Source: JAICYJ01 sp038212095 (GTDB lineage Bacteria > Actinomycetota > Thermoleophilia > Gaiellales > JAICJC01). Taken from it: 43,122 nucleotides of DNA. The notes beneath the pieces were generated by a model. The model was not told the DNA's origin. It saw nothing but the letters and a program-made list of their open reading frames with translations, and made no database searches. How positions within the stretch are numbered: position 1 is the stretch's first letter; each line of letters starts with the position of its first letter. Positions 42,566 to 43,122 of the stretch are shown piece after piece. Both the position numbers and the translations under genes were made by a program. The stretch is from assembly GCA_038212095.1 (NCBI GenBank), contig JBBQUW010000023.1, positions 1-43,122 of the forward strand, in the 5' to 3' direction.

Positions 42566-42690
42566 TACTTGACCAGCCATCTGGGAAAGTTTTCTCTCGT
42601 GGGGTGCGTATCCCTCTGTCCACAACAAAACACGGCCAGTCAAGTACTCAAGTAACGCTCACTTGATTTACCCCTTTGTGGGTACTTGAC
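42566..42690. repeat. Cluster of five TACTTGAC-type motifs
   Basis: Copies on the plus strand: TACTTGAC 42566-42573; GTCAAGTA 42639-42646 and CTCAAGTA 42647-42654 (the reverse complement orientation, in tandem); CACTTGAT 42660-42667; TACTTGAC 42683-42690. Three are exact and two differ in one or two bases. The first overlaps the HTH-TPR -35 region and the last overlaps the -35 of the divergent promoter. This looks like a set of operators, most simply for the HTH-TPR protein. The rest of the 395-bp gap between the HTH-TPR gene and hrcA holds the divergent promoter and hairpins described below, and no convincing protein gene. Confidence 0.6.
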
Positions 42691-42714
42691 CGAGCGGCGC
42701 CGGATCGCTATCGT
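42686..42714 (+). promoter_or_regulatory. Divergent promoter, plus strand
   Basis: TTGACC (42686-42691), a 17-bp spacer, TATCGT (42709-42714). The -35 lies within a TACTTGAC copy, so a regulator bound there would control it. Confidence 0.6.
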
Positions 42715-42720
42715 GAGCCT

Positions 42721-42893
42721 ACAACGCAAAGACGGCACAGCGAGAAGACGGTGCCGAGGACAAGGGAACCTGAACCGGTGGGCCGCCGAGAAGGATTCGC
42801 AGTTTGTCCTCAGGGGTCTCACCGCCCAACTCGCAGCCGGGGGGTCGGAGTCAAAAGCGCGTCGGAGTGGACTGGAGCCCCACTCCGACGCGC
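42721..42893 (+). ncRNA. Candidate structured non-coding RNA
   Basis: Expected transcript of the plus-strand promoter. It can form CGGCAC/GTGCCG (42733-42738 with 42751-42756), then a long-range stem GAGGACAA/TTGTCCTC (42756-42763 with 42804-42811) enclosing a GC-rich inner part, and a 14-bp terminal hairpin (42857-42870 with 42880-42893). The only protein reading in this stretch (from GTG 42713) has no ribosome-binding site and looks non-coding. I cannot match it to a known RNA class. The terminal hairpin serves mainly as the hrcA terminator on the other strand. Confidence 0.3.
42853..42893 (-). terminator. Rho-independent terminator of hrcA
   Basis: A perfect 14-bp stem (GCGCGTCGGAGTGG and its complement, 9-nt loop) followed on the minus strand by TTTT, 41 nt after the hrcA stop. 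The hairpin would also end or fold the plus-strand transcript, though without a U-run. Confidence 0.85.
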
Positions 42894-42934
42894 GACTCCG
42901 TTAACGGGTCGGTTCCGGATCCGGAAACCGGTCG

Positions 42935-43122
42935 TCAGTCGTAGACCTGCTCCACGAACTCCGAAAGCAGCGCCGCGGCGCCGCGCACCGACCTGATGGC
43001 GGTGGCGTAGTCCATCCGGGTCGGTCCGATCAGCGAGACGGTGCCCAGGTTGCGGGCGGGAAGCCCATAGTTGGCGGCCACCATCGAGAGGCTGCGCATG
43101 TGCGGCATCTCGTTCTCGGCCC
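42935..43122 (-). CDS. hrcA: Heat-inducible transcription repressor HrcA (C-terminal part)
   Basis: Only the last 61 residues are inside the window; the 5' end lies beyond 43122. They read AENEMPHMRSLSMVAANYGL and then GTVSLIGPTRMDYATAI, the conserved C-terminal block of HrcA (IGPTRMDY). HrcA represses groE and dnaK operons by binding CIRCE. A terminator follows, so the HTH-TPR/peptide unit is transcribed separately from hrcA, in contrast to genomes where hrcA and dnaJ are directly linked. Confidence 0.93.
   Translation of the reverse strand, partial: AENEMPHMRSLSMVAANYGLPARNLGTVSLIGPTRMDYATAIRSVRGAAALLSEFVEQVYD

Noticed and set aside
42676..42996. 106-codon plus-strand ORF between the HTH-TPR gene and hrcA
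   Set aside because: Arg/Pro-rich shadow-like composition, no ribosome site, and it crosses the hrcA terminator and the hrcA coding region.

Overview
This 43-kb window is GC-rich chromosomal DNA with tightly packed, mostly minus-strand genes, many of which overlap by 1 to 4 bases (GTGA, ATGA, TGATG junctions). The run dnaJ-prmA-rsmE-mtaB-yqeY-phoH-ybeY-dgkA-cdd-era, a glutamine synthetase of the non-adenylylated alpha type, a UvrA with an incomplete first zinc site, GTG/TTG starts and abundant leaderless-type promoters suggest a deep-branching actinobacterium, most likely Thermoleophilia (Gaiellales/Solirubrobacterales). That assignment is inference. I see no mobile element, CRISPR array or rRNA; there is one tRNA.

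Layout. Positions 1-2,807: an MFS exporter (cut by the window edge), a PaaG-like enoyl-CoA hydratase/isomerase and a thiolase, all minus. 2,857-7,517: a tandem HD-GYP protein, a NUDIX hydrolase and uvrA. 7,607-9,259: PilZ, PH-domain and CGNR proteins. 9,309-12,512: uvrB, divergent from a SRPBCC/methyltransferase pair. 12,532-20,183: lytic transglycosylase, coaE and rpsA, then a GHL15-type lipoprotein, a zinc-ribbon protein, polA and an alpha/beta hydrolase. 20,263-27,337: malic enzyme, glnA, a second MFS protein, a GCS2-type ligase and a large membrane protein. 27,386-30,593: a PadR regulator with its operator, a reductase, tRNA-Leu(CAA), a DUF6220-like membrane protein and a phosphofructokinase with pyrophosphate-type residues. 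30,598-40,936: a long minus-strand housekeeping run from dnaJ to a TrpC-like gene. 41,053-42,539: an HTH-TPR regulator followed by a 36-codon secreted-type peptide gene. 42,935-43,122: the 3' end of hrcA.

How genes work together. uvrA and uvrB (nucleotide excision repair) each have a perfect GAAC-N4-GTTC SOS box at the promoter, so both are probably LexA-controlled. polA could fill repair gaps but has no such box. The dnaJ run joins protein folding, ribosome and rRNA/tRNA modification, and nucleoside salvage. Its prmA is interrupted by an apparent one-base frameshift.

Most notable. (1) The HTH-TPR gene and the peptide gene 26 bp downstream are arranged like RRNPP-type peptide quorum-sensing receptor/pro-peptide pairs. 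The upstream region carries five copies of an 8-bp motif (TACTTGAC) and a divergent promoter that could drive a structured RNA. (2) Across the window a TAnnnT -10 element lies 6-9 nt before many start codons, which implies widespread leaderless transcription. (3) padR has a near-perfect 20-bp palindrome between its -35 and -10 and an 8-codon leaderless mini-ORF that overlaps its start.
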